Assembly (NCBI GenBank): GCA_973895155.1
Contig: OZ316897.1
Coordinates: forward strand, 558,001 to 622,000
Direction of reading: 5' to 3'
Origin: Marsupella aquatica
Taxonomy: Eukaryota > Marchantiophyta
DNA length: 64,000 nt
Shown here: piece by piece, positions 1-10,221 of the stretch
How positions within the stretch are numbered: the first letter of the stretch is position 1
How the letters are laid out: each line of letters begins with the position of its first letter
Notes under the pieces: model-generated
Databases searched by the model: none
Told to the model about the DNA's origin: nothing
What the model saw: only the letters and a program-made list of their open reading frames with translations
Program-made: the position numbers and the translations under genes

Positions 1-1759
1 GATGGTTGAAAGCTAGTTGCTGATGTCTTCCGAGTAAACCCACACTCATCAAGAAGTACCGTGCGATTATCACCAACCAGGTGAATTTTGAACCACTTAC
101 ACTTGAAGACATACTCTTCAAATTTGGAATCGGCATCATAGGATATGATCAAGATCTCCTCAATCTTCCCATAGTGAGGCACCACATCTCTGATCACATT
201 AGTGTCATGACGGCTACTTTGTGAATCTTGCATGAACTGCCCTTGAACTCCACAATCAAAAGTTCTTCCCCTCTTCTCATCAAGGTCAGAAATCCTGAAA
301 TGCCTCCCTTGTGTCCACATTGCTGTTCTGGTCTGAACAAGTCTTAAAGGACCATGAACAATTGTTCGAACCTCAGGAGTCATATCTGGAAAATGTGATA
401 CATTCTCACCTTGGGCCACCATAGCATCCAACTGAAGTACTTTCTCCTTCATATACTCAAGGAACTTTGGAAAGATCCTTGGGCGACGACTCTCCCTCTT
501 TGCATCCTCATAAAACTCTCTCCAATCTTCCATCACATTGCTGTTACTCAACATGAAAGTACTAACCTGTGTCAACTCCACTGCGGTTAGTAAGCGTGTT
601 TTTTTTGCACCTGTTAAACGGTCCTCCTCCACTTCCCTCTCTTCCATCCAAGTGCGTGGACAACTAGGATCAATGGTAGCTAAGATGTTACTACAATAAA
701 ACATACTCTTAGCTGCCAAGTATCCAGTTGCCATGCTCCCCTCCACTCGTGCATGGTTCCGTACATAAGCCTTTAACACGGCCATATACCTTTCCAGCCA
801 ATACATCCACCTACAATGCACCGGACCGGCAATGGCAACCTCCCTCACAAGATGAACGAGAAGATGCACCTGACAATCAAAGAAGGAAGGAGGGAAGGCC
901 TTCTCCAACTTGCATACCACCTTTGCTGCCAATACCTCCATCCGTGGTATCTCAGATTCTTCATATATTTCCTTTGAGCATATCCATCTCAACAAAGTGC
1001 CCAATGACCAAAGGGCGTCTTGCACTTCTTCACTCCCCAAACCTATGATTGCCACAGGAAGTATATGTTGTAGTAAACGATGATAGTCATGTGTCTTGAG
1101 ATACATTGGCCATTTATGACTGTCCTCCATCCCAAAAGCCTTACGTAGATTGGCACCATAGCCTGTAGGAAACCGCATCTGCCCTATGCGTTGTCGAAAC
1201 TCTCTTCTTTCACCAACACTCAAAACCCATGGAGCTGAAGGACGATGTTCCATCCCTGTGGATTCATCAACTGTTATCCATACATCTGGATGTCGTTCTA
1301 GATCCTGGCATGCCTCCCTAAAATTAATGTTCTTTTCCCCATAAAAGTGCTTGATCAAAGCCTTCCCAACATTTCCCTCTATATGCATGGGGTCTAACAA
1401 GTGATGAATCTTCAACTCAGGCCAATAGGGCAAAGTGGCCAGTATACCCCACCTTGTCAATCCACTACCATAAAATCCCATGGCATCTTCAGGGTCTGCC
1501 ACCCTATCAGCTACGGATTTCCAATACAAAAATGTTGTGCGGTCAGGTATCTCACGCTCATCACCATTGATCATGTCAAAGTTTGAAAACAAAAGGGGGT
1601 CAGACCTCATGTGATGCCCAAGTGGAAGAAACTTGGTATGACCAAGGTAGATTATCTTGTGCAGCCATTTTGAGTACTTGGCCATATCGTGAAGGCTTGG
1701 ACCACAAGTGGAGCATGCCTTGTACCCTTGAGTTTGGAACCCAGAAACAAACCCAAACC
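1..1759 (-). CDS. TNP2: tnp2 transposase, C-terminal exon (CACTA-A), runs off the window
   Basis: This is the C-terminal part of the CACTA transposase TNP2, which cuts and rejoins the element ends in the nucleus. The exon begins at 1759 after an AG acceptor (intron 1893-1760). It stays open to base 1, about 590 codons, so no stop is seen. It starts with the rest of the tnp2 domain (GYKACSTCG, then HHLLDPMHIEGNV holding the third catalytic acidic residue). DUF4218 follows (PPSFFD, VHLLVHLVREV, RWMYWLERYM), then the start of DUF4216 (VFKCKWF). The equivalent reading frame in CACTA-B is broken by a solo LTR, so this copy shows the uninterrupted arrangement. Identification is firm; whether the full gene works cannot be judged because its end is missing. 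Confidence 0.88.
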
Positions 1760-1893
1760 CTGCTCACAAAATAACATTCTCAATTAGCGTCAAAGGAATT
1801 GAAAAGTTCATGTACATAGAATTAAAGAGGGACTTCCTTCCAAACAAACTTGATCTCCAATACATGAAAAAAATACAAATCCATACCACTCAC

Positions 1894-3079
1894 TTGGATA
1901 GTCATGCATGGTCCACATAATGATTCCCTTCAATTGGAAGACACGTGGTAACCCTCCTGTAGTTGTCCGACCATCATATGCCCATACACCCCCCCATAAT
2001 TTATGGAGTTCCCCAACCAAGAGCGCCAAGTAGGTGTCCATGTCTTTTACCTTAGATGGACCTGGGATAATCAATGATAGCAATAAGAATCCCTTTTTCA
2101 TGGACAACCATGGGGGAAGGTTGTAATTCATAACAACCACCGGCCAAACCGAAGTAGGGCGCCCTTTCCCTCCAAGGGAGTGTGGGCTTACCCCATCTGA
2201 TGCCAACCCCAACCTCACATGACGAGGGTCACGTGCAAATTCTGGCCATTGTGACTCCACATGCTTGTGAGCAGGGGAATCAACTGGCAACCGCATGACA
2301 CCAGCCTCTGATCGATGTGTCTTATGCCATACCATCAATTCTGCCAAGTCAGAACATCGGTACATGTGCAACAATCGAGGAATAATAGGAAACCAACGAA
2401 CAGCTTTTCTAGGCACCTTTGAGGTCAACATGTTGGTTTCATATCGAGGCTCTTGACAAATTGGACACTCAGTTGCGCTGGCATTGGTCTCATGATAGAG
2501 AATGCAATCATTCACACAAGCATGAATGATATGGTATTCCATGCCAATGGATGATAGAACCCTCTTTGCCTCCTTCCAAGTTCCTGGCAACACATTTTCA
2601 CTAGGTAACAAGAGATCATGGCAAATTGCAAACAAATCCGATAGTAGCGCATTGCTTGCCTTGTGTTTTGCCTGAAGATTCATCAATGCCAAGATGGCAG
2701 ATAGTCTATTCAAACGAGCACCCCCATAAATAGGTGTTCTAGCATGTGCCTCAGCTTCTTCCCATTGTTTTTGTCCTTCAGGTGTACGTTGAGGCCTTGG
2801 ATCATGTGCAACATTTGGTGGAGGGTCTCCTTCATTGGGTGGGACACCTCCTTCACCACCAATGTCTACACCAAACCAATCTGTCATGAAGTCATCCATG
2901 GCTGACTCTTGGTCTTGCATGACCTCATAATCTGTCCGAGGTGCCCCTTCATCTGGACTGTCATTATCATTGTCACTTGATGAGGAATCTGCTGATGATG
3001 TTTCCCCATCTTGTGGCAAGCCCATTTCTTGATATGTAGCTCTCAACCTCCTTGGCAACATATCTTGACTAGGCCGCAC
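1894..3079 (-). CDS. TNP2: tnp2 transposase, central exon (CACTA-A)
   Basis: This exon of TNP2 encodes about 395 codons before a GT donor at 1893. After an acidic and serine-rich N-terminus comes the tnp2 transposase domain (Pfam Transposase_21 family): a C-x2-C zinc pair (ATECPICQEPR), then RLGLASDGVSPH with the first catalytic Asp. Next come YNLPPWLSMKKG and LIIPGPSK, and MWTMHDYP with the second catalytic Asp. Reading on into the intron adds a spurious tail to the open frame, which ends at 1808. A likely acceptor lies just upstream of 3079, so an upstream exon (possibly 4240-4007) may supply the true start. The donor is CAA|GTGAGT here and CAG|GTGAGT in CACTA-B. Confidence 0.88.
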
Positions 3080-3232
3080 ATTCTATAGAAAATACAATAA
3101 AGTATTCACAATGAAATTAACGCCAAATATAGTAGTGCTCGAAACATATTATTAACAATATAAAAAGAACATGTCATTACAAAACATACGTTCACATACG
3201 ATGAACGTATAATACATGTCCCTAAAGTAATC

Positions 3233-3894
3233 CTAATCCCATTCATAATGTGTAAACAACTCCTCTCCAACCAGAATGGTCCTATTAGCTACAACTAGAC
3301 AATGGTCATGATGATATCTCTGCCCATAAGGGGCTGGAGGGGGACCATCAACAAAAACCCATTCACAGTTTTTCCTACGCTTAGGCCGGGTCCCCACAGT
3401 ACTGTTGATGAAACCGGCAATATTCCCACTACGGATGGGATCACCATCAATTATACGCTGGTCACAATACTTTCTGGTGCAACCATCAAAAGTATCCATG
3501 TCCAATGCATAAGTCTTCCACTCAGGGTGTCGAACTCTTGACAACCCAACGTCTTCCCCAAACTTCTATCTCCTCACCATAGGTTATATCACATGGCAAA
3601 CCAAGGCACTCCGGGTTCCAATCCTTTATGATAGGAACACACTTCCCTGTGAAGGTACAAGGGCCCCATCTACCATCAACCCTACAAGTGTACTGATCCA
3701 CTTCCCCTCTAGGCTGTCTTTTTGACCTTTTTTTTCCCTCTTGTAACAATACCGTCACCCTGAATTGTCCCAACACTACCTTGCCCTGCTGCCACTAAAC
3801 AAAAAGCTTGTGAAAGTGCCGAGCCTATAGCATCTAGAACTCCTTGTGAGGGAACATAGGGTGTTGGTGTAGTGGGTGTAGGCCTACTAGATAC
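3233..3894 (-). pseudogene. SET-domain protein exon (CACTA-A copy), internally deleted
   Basis: SET domains transfer methyl groups from S-adenosylmethionine to lysine, usually on histones. The exon starts at 3894 after a TATAG acceptor. Its C-terminal half keeps the SET core signatures NIAGFINSTVG, KNCEWVF and GEELFTHYEWD, followed by a stop at 3233. Compared with CACTA-B this copy lacks 155 bp (B coordinates 27499-27653). That stretch encodes the N-terminal SET strands GYGIFSCQDII and the YGG segment, and its loss shifts the frame. A run of eight A/T bases near 3730 also separates the upstream reading frame from the SET frame, as in CACTA-B. The copy is therefore inactive. The SET call rests on motif order; its substrate is unknown. 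Confidence 0.75.
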
Positions 3895-4006
3895 CTATAG
3901 GAAGAAATGGAACCAAGTGAGTGTGATGAACCTCCCAAATTTTATTTTATGCTACCTAGCAAGATTTACAAAATAAAATGGAAATCACAGTAAGTTTACA
4001 ACTCAC

Positions 4007-4240
4007 CATACGAGATGAAGAAGCTCCCGGTGTAAGACCTCGATGTTGGCCATATCGAGCAATGTGCTCCGCACATACATATGACTTTTGGACAACCATC
4101 CCCACACATTTTTTACAACCACAAAGTTGGCGTGGTGGACCACTAGGTCGACGTACGGTTGGTTCAGGTTGAGGAGGAGGATGACTTTCTTCATCGGAAG
4201 AGGAATCTGATGTGGTGGAAGTTGTAGAGGATGAAGACAT
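4007..4240 (-). CDS. N-terminal exon with CxC zinc-binding motif (CACTA-A)
   Basis: This exon starts with ATG at 4240 and ends at a GTGAGT donor after 78 codons, in phase 0 with the acceptor at 3894. The protein begins with a Ser/Thr/Asp-rich stretch, then a Pro-rich stretch. A Cys/His cluster follows (LCGCKKCVG, then VCAEHIARYGQH) that resembles the short zinc-binding N-terminal region found before tnp2 domains. It is almost unchanged in CACTA-B at 26787-27020. Splicing from here could reach either the SET exon or the tnp2 exon; the sequence alone does not decide. It lies at the edge of the telomere-like intergenic tract, which presumably holds its promoter. Confidence 0.65.
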
Positions 4241-4639
4241 CTGACAAGTATAGCAATTGGAAGGCGATTAGTAAAAACTTCACCAAAACCATCATTGATA
4301 ATCCCTACCTAAACATATTAAAAAGAATTGACAGAAAAATACCTTTATGAGACCCGGGCTTAGCAATGCCTTGACGGATCTTGTGGCTCAAATTTCATGA
4401 ACCAAATTTGGAAGGAGGGGAAAATCTGCCAATATACAATGAATTAAGCCATGCCTTATGGTGAACCAGAAAAAAAGGATGATAGATTGTAACCCTCCAT
4501 ATTTACAGCAATGACTAGAAATGCATGAGAAAATGTTATACCTTTCAGATGCCCGGGCTCTCGCAAGGCATTATCATGCATTAGCCAAAACTTTAAAAAA
4601 TATGGGGAAGTGCCCTACAACGCCAAAGAGTTTTCCTCT

Positions 4640-5500
4640 CCATGTTAATGAGATAGACAAAGAAATATAAGTAACCCAAACCCTACCCTAAACCCAAACC
4701 ATGAAATGAAACCCTTCATTAAAACCTAACCCAAATCCCTCAATCACCCTAAACCCTTACCCTTATCCTAACCAATACCCAAATCCCTCATTAAAAATTC
4801 AAACCTTTACCCTAAACCCAAACCCCTACCCTAAACCCAAACCATGAAATGAAACCCTTCATTAAAACCTAACCCAAATCCCTCAAGCACCCTAAACCCT
4901 TACCCTTATCCTAACCAATACCCAAATCCCTCATTAAAATTTCAAACCTTTACCCTAAACCCAACCCAAATCCCCCAATTACATATAAAACTCTTACCCT
5001 ATCTACACCTTACTTTACCTATATAGGCCAACCCCCACCCCTATAGTTATTCTAAACTTCACCCTAACCCCTAAATTGAGGCCCTTTTTTAAAACTTAAG
5101 CAAAAATTGTACCCCCTCAATTAGAACCAAATCCAACCCTATATCATGTTACACCCCAACCCAAACACTTACATTAGAAACCCAACCCCTTTAAAAAAAC
5201 CACAATTAAACCCCCCAACTAAAAACCAAACCCAATCCCTTTAAAAAACAACCACAATTCAACCCCTCAACTAAAACCAAACCCAACCCCTGTAATTACT
5301 CACAACCTAATGCAAACCTCTACCTTGAACCCTAAGCCAAACCCATTAATTTAAACCCAACCCTTTTATTCCAACCTAACCCAAGTTTTAACCCCCTTAA
5401 TTAAACCAAATACTCCTAGATTAAAACCAAATATAAACCTAACCTTTAATTAAACCCAAACCTTTGTTAACTTATATTCTAGTTATCCTTACAACCCAAA
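4640..5500. promoter_or_regulatory. Degenerate telomere-like (CCCTAAA) tract between divergent CACTA genes
   Basis: About 850 bp of irregular CCCTAAACCC and AACCCAAA units, with a partial duplication of about 200 bp (4680-4790 and 4820-4940). It sits between the minus-strand tnp2/SET region and the plus-strand TNPA gene, and so is where a shared divergent promoter would lie. Plant telo-boxes (AAACCCTA) are known promoter elements, so a regulatory role is plausible. An origin from real telomere DNA is also possible. The same tract is present in CACTA-B at 25490-26360. Confidence 0.5.
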
Positions 5501-5957
5501 CATCCATTGACACCCCTTCCATGTTAACTTATGGGCACTTAACATACCTTAAATGTCGTTTGACAAACCTTAATAGCCGTTTGACACCCCAAAGTGTTTT
5601 CCAACCCTAAACCGATAAGACCTGCCTCGCAAATTATTTCACAAGTTAGAGAATATTTTTGCGAACCTACGACCTTCGCACTTGCTTCGCAATAACAGAG
5701 GCCGAGAACAATTTTTTGGGTCTTCTGCGGGTTGCGATGGCTTTGCGAAGGGAATAGATTCGGAAGTGCCTCGCAAGTTGCGAGACTATTTGCGAGGGCA
5801 CGGGCTTCGTAGTTTCCCATGCGTATGTCATTGCAAACCCGTTTTTGAACGGCGTAAACATCGGCGGGAGCTCGCATTCGGGCTCATTTCAGTTTTTGAG
5901 CGAGACGAGAAGGGCCGGGGCGCAACAGTACGAGGGAGACTGTGAGAGAGGGGAGCT

Positions 5958-8003
5958 ATGGCTACCGGTGAGGGGAGTGGAGGGCAAGGTGGTAGTGGTA
6001 GTGGTAGTGGCAATGGGGGAAATCCAGAGAATGAGAAGAATGCCTGGGCAGACTTAGTGGCCCAACATCTCAGTGCTGCACAATTGGGAGAAGTGAATCT
6101 CAATTCTCCAGCAGGGCTTGCCTCTTTGAGTGCCATTCTTGGACAGGTTTTGCAAACTGGGATTGTAGCAGGACAAGCTACTAGAGAGGGGGAGGAGAGG
6201 GCCGCAGCTGAAGAGAAGGCTAGAGAGAAAAAAAGGAAGAGAGAGGAAAGAACTAAGTCGGGAGTTGCCTCTCCTCAAGCCCTAGAGAAGCAGAAGAGAA
6301 GAGAGGAGAGAGATTCAATTCGAAAACAGAGGGAGGAGCAACGTCAGAAAGAGGAAGCAAGAAAAAAACTTCCATTCATTGCCTTGGAGACGAGTGGGAC
6401 TCCAACTGAGCTAGCATATGCAGGGGCTAAGAGCACAATCAAGCAGATTATCACAAGCAATTTCTCACGAGGCATGCAGTGGGGGAAGATTGAGAAGGCA
6501 GAGCGAAAGAGGGTCATCAACCAAATCAAGGATGCATTTTGCAATGGGCCTGACATAGATGAGCAATGGTTGGCAGATAAGATTTCAAATTCTATGTCTC
6601 AAATGCGATACCATGACAGGATGAAGATTAGAGCCCACCTGAAAGACTTGAGATCATACAGGAACTTGCGCAGACCCCTCCACTTCACCGAGGACATCTG
6701 GAATTTGTTTTACAAGATTGAGGTGCAAATTAAGGCAGCTCACGAGTTGGAAGAGTGGAAGGGCAATCTAGATCGAGCCTTGAAAGCAAAGGAGGCCGGG
6801 AAGCTCCCCCCTAACCACGACCTGAAGCCACTTGAGCAGAAGGTAGCTGAGATGCAGAAGGTGGCCGACCAGGAGGGAAAGCCACCCAAGCGTTTCACAG
6901 ATGCAGCCAAACGAGTGAAATCCACCCCCAATCCAGTCCACAAGTTGGGTCAAGGCGGGCTCCCCGGCCTCAAGACACACTTTGTGAGTGCCTCTTGCTC
7001 CTCCCTAACCTCTCTATTCCTTTCAGAGTTGTGCAATGCAAGTGAATGACATCCCCGAAGGTTCTTGCTGTTGTGCATGCTTGCTTGGTTACTAGTTTAG
7101 GGCAACTCTGACACTTAGAATTTCTGGCAAATTTTTAAAAACTCTCGGGAACACATTTTGCGAAGGTGTTGCGATGCGTATTTGTTCGCAAACCCCTCGC
7201 AAAGTCTATCATAGACTTTTTCCATTTCAATTTTCCGATGCCTTTGCGAACAAATATGCATCGCAAACTCCATCGCAACGCCTTCGCAAAAAAAGGTGGT
7301 TCGCAAGTTGCTATGCTTATAGGTTCGCAAATTTGAATTTTAAATTTTTTTTGGGTCATGTTTAGTAGTTGAGGATTTAGGCGTCACTTGTGGCTATAGG
7401 GTATGCTTAAGGGCAAATTTAACCAATTTTAATTGGTTTTATGCATGGCAGTATCGGAGGTACAAAAGGAAGATATCAAAAAAGCATATTGAGGTGGCGA
7501 TAGAGCATGGACGAAAGTACCTCTTTGCGATGGTAGATGCCGAGTTGGCTACTGTAAGTGTCTAAGTGTGAACCATATGATTAGCATGCGAACATTGTGA
7601 GTGACCCTTTATGTCTTGCGGAAACTAATGATATGTAATGGATGCAGGATTCGGATGAGCCTGAGGGGTCGGGTGCTGATGTGACCAGTAGTGATGACGA
7701 TGAGGGGGCTACTCCTGGTACTAGTGGTGCTCGGGGGGGAGTAGTCGTGAGGTAGGTTCTTCCCACCGTGGTAGTGGTGGTAGTCGTGTGTCATCAGCAC
7801 ACGTTGATGACCAGGGGGAGGAGGAGGACCCTGAGGATGAGGAGGAGGAGCAGGAGGGGCAGGAGGAGCCAGAGGAGCAGCAGGAGCAGGAGCAGGAGCG
7901 CCGACGGCCATCACGCACCCGTCACCAACAGGATCCCCGGAAGGATAAGGGCAAGAAGCCAGCCAAGAAGCCAACCAAGAGGAGCCGCAAGAGCCCATTC
8001 TAG
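5958..8003 (+). CDS. TNPA-like accessory protein of CACTA-A, three exons
   Basis: CACTA elements often encode a second protein that binds the subterminal repeats. Predicted exons are 5958-6983, 7452-7553 and 7648-8003, all phase 0 with GTGAGT or GTAAGT donors and CAG acceptors. The order is a Gly/Ser-rich N-terminus and a helical segment (NAWADLVAQHLSAAQLGEVN). A long charged coiled coil and basic region follows (KKRKREERTK), then a conserved helical core around residues 140-290 (STIKQIITSNFSRG, LFYKIEVQIKAAHELEEW). The tail is acidic and ends in basic repeats (KKPAKKPTKRSRK), a likely nuclear signal. Exon 3 loses frame at a run of seven G near 7735, and CACTA-B has the same run. Otherwise this copy is open, while CACTA-B has stops. 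The family resembles plant En/Spm 'Transposase_24' proteins, but I cannot confirm that. Confidence 0.7.
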
Positions 8004-8479
8004 TTATTTTGTAGAGATACATGCATGAGAGTGACTTGTCATGCCGGAGCTTAGGGTAGGAAGAGGCAGCATAGGTTTAGAAGGGCGGACCTAGCATCAG
8101 ATATTTCCCCCCTCTTGTCCATGTATAGGGTTCTTTGAAGCCCTATCATTTTGTTCATGCTTTTCCATTTTATAAAACAACAATTTTGCCTTCCACATTG
8201 GGTTCCAAGGAAAACCCCTCGCAAATAATGTATTGAATCCTGTGTGATCATAATTTTGCGAACCCTTTAAGAACTCATTCCCATCGCACAATATTAACCC
8301 CAAGGCGTCGTACTTTTTGAGTCAATTAACTTCAGAACTTCAGATCCAAATATGTTGGGTTTTTGTGATACTTCTAGGATCGCACTTTCCTAATCGCAAC
8401 CGTTCACAAACTTCTGAAATCACCGGTATCGCTCTTTGTCATACAATCCCCATCAAAACAATTGAACCAGTATCAATCG

Positions 8480-8788
8480 CAAATATGATGCGATGGTAAA
8501 TCCGTCTCAAATATTGACGCCCACGCGGGACGTGTGCGTGTATGTTTGCGAACCTTATGCGACGTATAATGGATCGCAGAAGTATTGAATATTGCGAACC
8601 TCTCAGCTTCTCAGTTTGCCATGATGTTGCGATGCCGTTGCGATGGTCCGCGTGCGAAGTTATTAGGTTCGCAAAGTGCGAAGGGGGTGCGATGCGCGTA
8701 TGTTCGCAATAGCCAGAATTATGAAAATCAGGGGCTTGTTAGTTGTGATGAGATTGTCTTCGCAAAACGGGCCGATAGTGTTGTAGTG
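8480..8788. repeat. Subterminal repeat region and terminal inverted repeat of CACTA-A
   Basis: The last 300 bp hold many short copies of TTGCGAA/TTCGCAA and TGCGAT in both orientations and end at GTAGTG (8788). Subterminal motif clusters of this kind are where TNPA-type proteins bind in characterised CACTA elements. The same motif clusters inside the first TNPA intron (7140-7340) and upstream of TNPA (5600-5860). Confidence 0.7.
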
Positions 8789-9750
8789 GATAACAATTTT
8801 TGGGCACTGTATTTTCAATGAGAACTGGGGAAATATCCCAGCACATACTTTAGATTAACAAAAGCACTGGGGAGGAACCTCTGGCCGTAGACAACTGATG
8901 GTCCTGTGTGTCTACAAAGCATTGTAACAAAATGAGGTGGCTACTTGAACACTACTGCCAAAGATTGGGTCCAGCAGGAAGACACTATCGTGGTGTCGCT
9001 TCAATCCTCCCACCAGCTCGGCTTGTATGCGTCGGAGTTGTTGTTGGAGTCGCTAGAACCAACGCCCCAGCGAAACCCACCCCAGTTGCCAGACGAGTCA
9101 TCGGTCGACCCCGAGTGGTCGCTCTGCTCCTCCTCCTCACCCAAAGAACTTTTGGCCGGGCCATGTGACAGATGGGAGGTCAAAACCTTTGCCATTGATC
9201 TAAGGAGAATGTGCGCTGAGGGTGGCACCTCCACTTTACACTGAAAAGGAGTATTTGCAGTCAAAGGAGTCGGTCGGGTCTTGACGATTGCTTTCCCCTT
9301 GGCCGTGATCGGGACTGCCATTACTCGAGTTGAAGGCATCGCAATGGCCTTCTCCAAAGCGCCTTTGCTAGCAATCTTGCTAGCAAAGGTCACCTTTCCC
9401 TTCCCCTTCGCTCATGGCGGAGCCATCAGAGTAATCAAAAGTTCACCCTAAACTCCTCAATTGAAAGCGGAGCGGTGAGCGGAAATGTGAGCAGAGTGCT
9501 TTGTGCAAACAATTGTGACAGAGAGAATGAGAAATGAAGGGCGGAAGAGACGGCCAACTGGTTTTGGAGGCAAAGCTCAGGCGTTCCGAAGTGCATATGG
9601 ATGTCTGAGATGCACCGGGAAAGACGACTCATATGCATCGGCCGATATTTGATATCTATTGTGCGTGACAAATTTATTGTACACGTGCGAATTGGGACTG
9701 AGTCATGAGTTCCGTATGCACAGCCAGCCAGGACATATTCCGTACACGAA
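8789..9750. other. Unassigned E1 interval next to CACTA-A
   Basis: No firm gene. The first codons in the plus frame (DNNFWALYFQ) are in frame with the transposase fragment that ends at 34174 on the minus strand, which may be the continuation cut by the CACTA insertion. That frame then meets stops at about 8819, 8888 and 8932. A minus-strand frame at 9393-9001 (acidic, Ser/Asn-rich, ending PSWWED) is equally open. I cannot choose between them. Confidence 0.35.
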
Positions 9751-10055
9751 AGTAGCGCCAGGCGCTATTATGTTCGACCCACATTCGTGCTTCTATTATT
9801 GTTGTGTTGGTCGTCCACAAAAGTAGCGCCAGGCGCTATTATTTTTGACCCACATTCATGCTTACTTTGTTGATGTGTCCTCCGTCCATGAAAGTAGCGC
9901 CAGGCGCTATTATTTTTGACCCACATTCGTGCTTACTTTGTTGATGTGTCCTCCATCCATGAAAGTAGCGCCAGGCGCTATTATTTTTGACCCACATGCG
10001 TGCTTACTTTGTTGATATGTCCTCCGTCCATGAAAGTAGCGCCAGGCGCTATTAA
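9751..10055. repeat. Five tandem 71 bp units, each with a perfect 13 bp palindrome
   Basis: Units start at 9751, 9822, 9893, 9964 and 10035, a spacing of exactly 71 bp. Each contains AGCGCCAGGCGCT, a perfect palindrome about a central base, followed by a conserved spacer (TTTTTGACCCACATTCGTGC in most units). Four more, less perfect copies lie at 12285-12500, so the palindromes bracket the main body of the transposase gene between them. They could be transposase-binding sites. Confidence 0.85.
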
Positions 10056-10221
10056 TCTATGGACCTGTCAGTTTGTTAAATACATCCATTAAAAAATGAC
10101 ACAAAAAATTGATTTACGTTGTCCAAACGCTTAACGTATCTTTCTTTGTCATTATCCAATATTCATCTTTATTGACGTTATTAACCTCGTATATCAAACG
10201 AACCTGAAACCGAAAGGCTAA

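Larger units (their letters stand above)
1..8788 (-). mobile_element. CACTA-A: CACTA/EnSpm DNA transposon, truncated by window edge
   Basis: The right terminus at 8788 reads as the reverse complement of CACTACAACACTATCGG, the same end as CACTA-B at 22245. The whole segment is a near-identical inverted copy of 22245-33232; base 1 here pairs with base 33232. It carries tnp2 and a SET-domain region on the minus strand and a TNPA-like gene on the plus strand, separated by a telomere-like tract. The flanking triplet after the terminus is GAT. About 940 bp of the tnp2-side end lie outside the window. Unlike CACTA-B it lacks the solo LTR in tnp2. Confidence 0.93.

Noticed and set aside
728-1048. 106-codon plus frame, repeated at 32502-32182
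   Set aside because: Antisense to the DUF4218 part of tnp2.
4640-5500. True telomere or chromosome end
   Set aside because: The repeats are degenerate, lie between transposon genes and recur in the second CACTA copy.
7768-8028. Arg-rich and Ser/Pro-rich frames overlapping the TNPA tail (and 23004-23417 in B)
   Set aside because: Shadow frames of the GAG/GAC-rich acidic tail of TNPA.
9001-9393. 130-codon minus frame ending in PSWWED
   Set aside because: Open and protein-like, but it overlaps an equally open plus frame and has no recognised motif, so I do not call it.
9751-10055. Regular 71 bp repeats with palindromes, looking like a CRISPR array
   Set aside because: The spacers are also conserved, the setting is a eukaryotic transposon and there are no cas genes. 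It is a tandem repeat.
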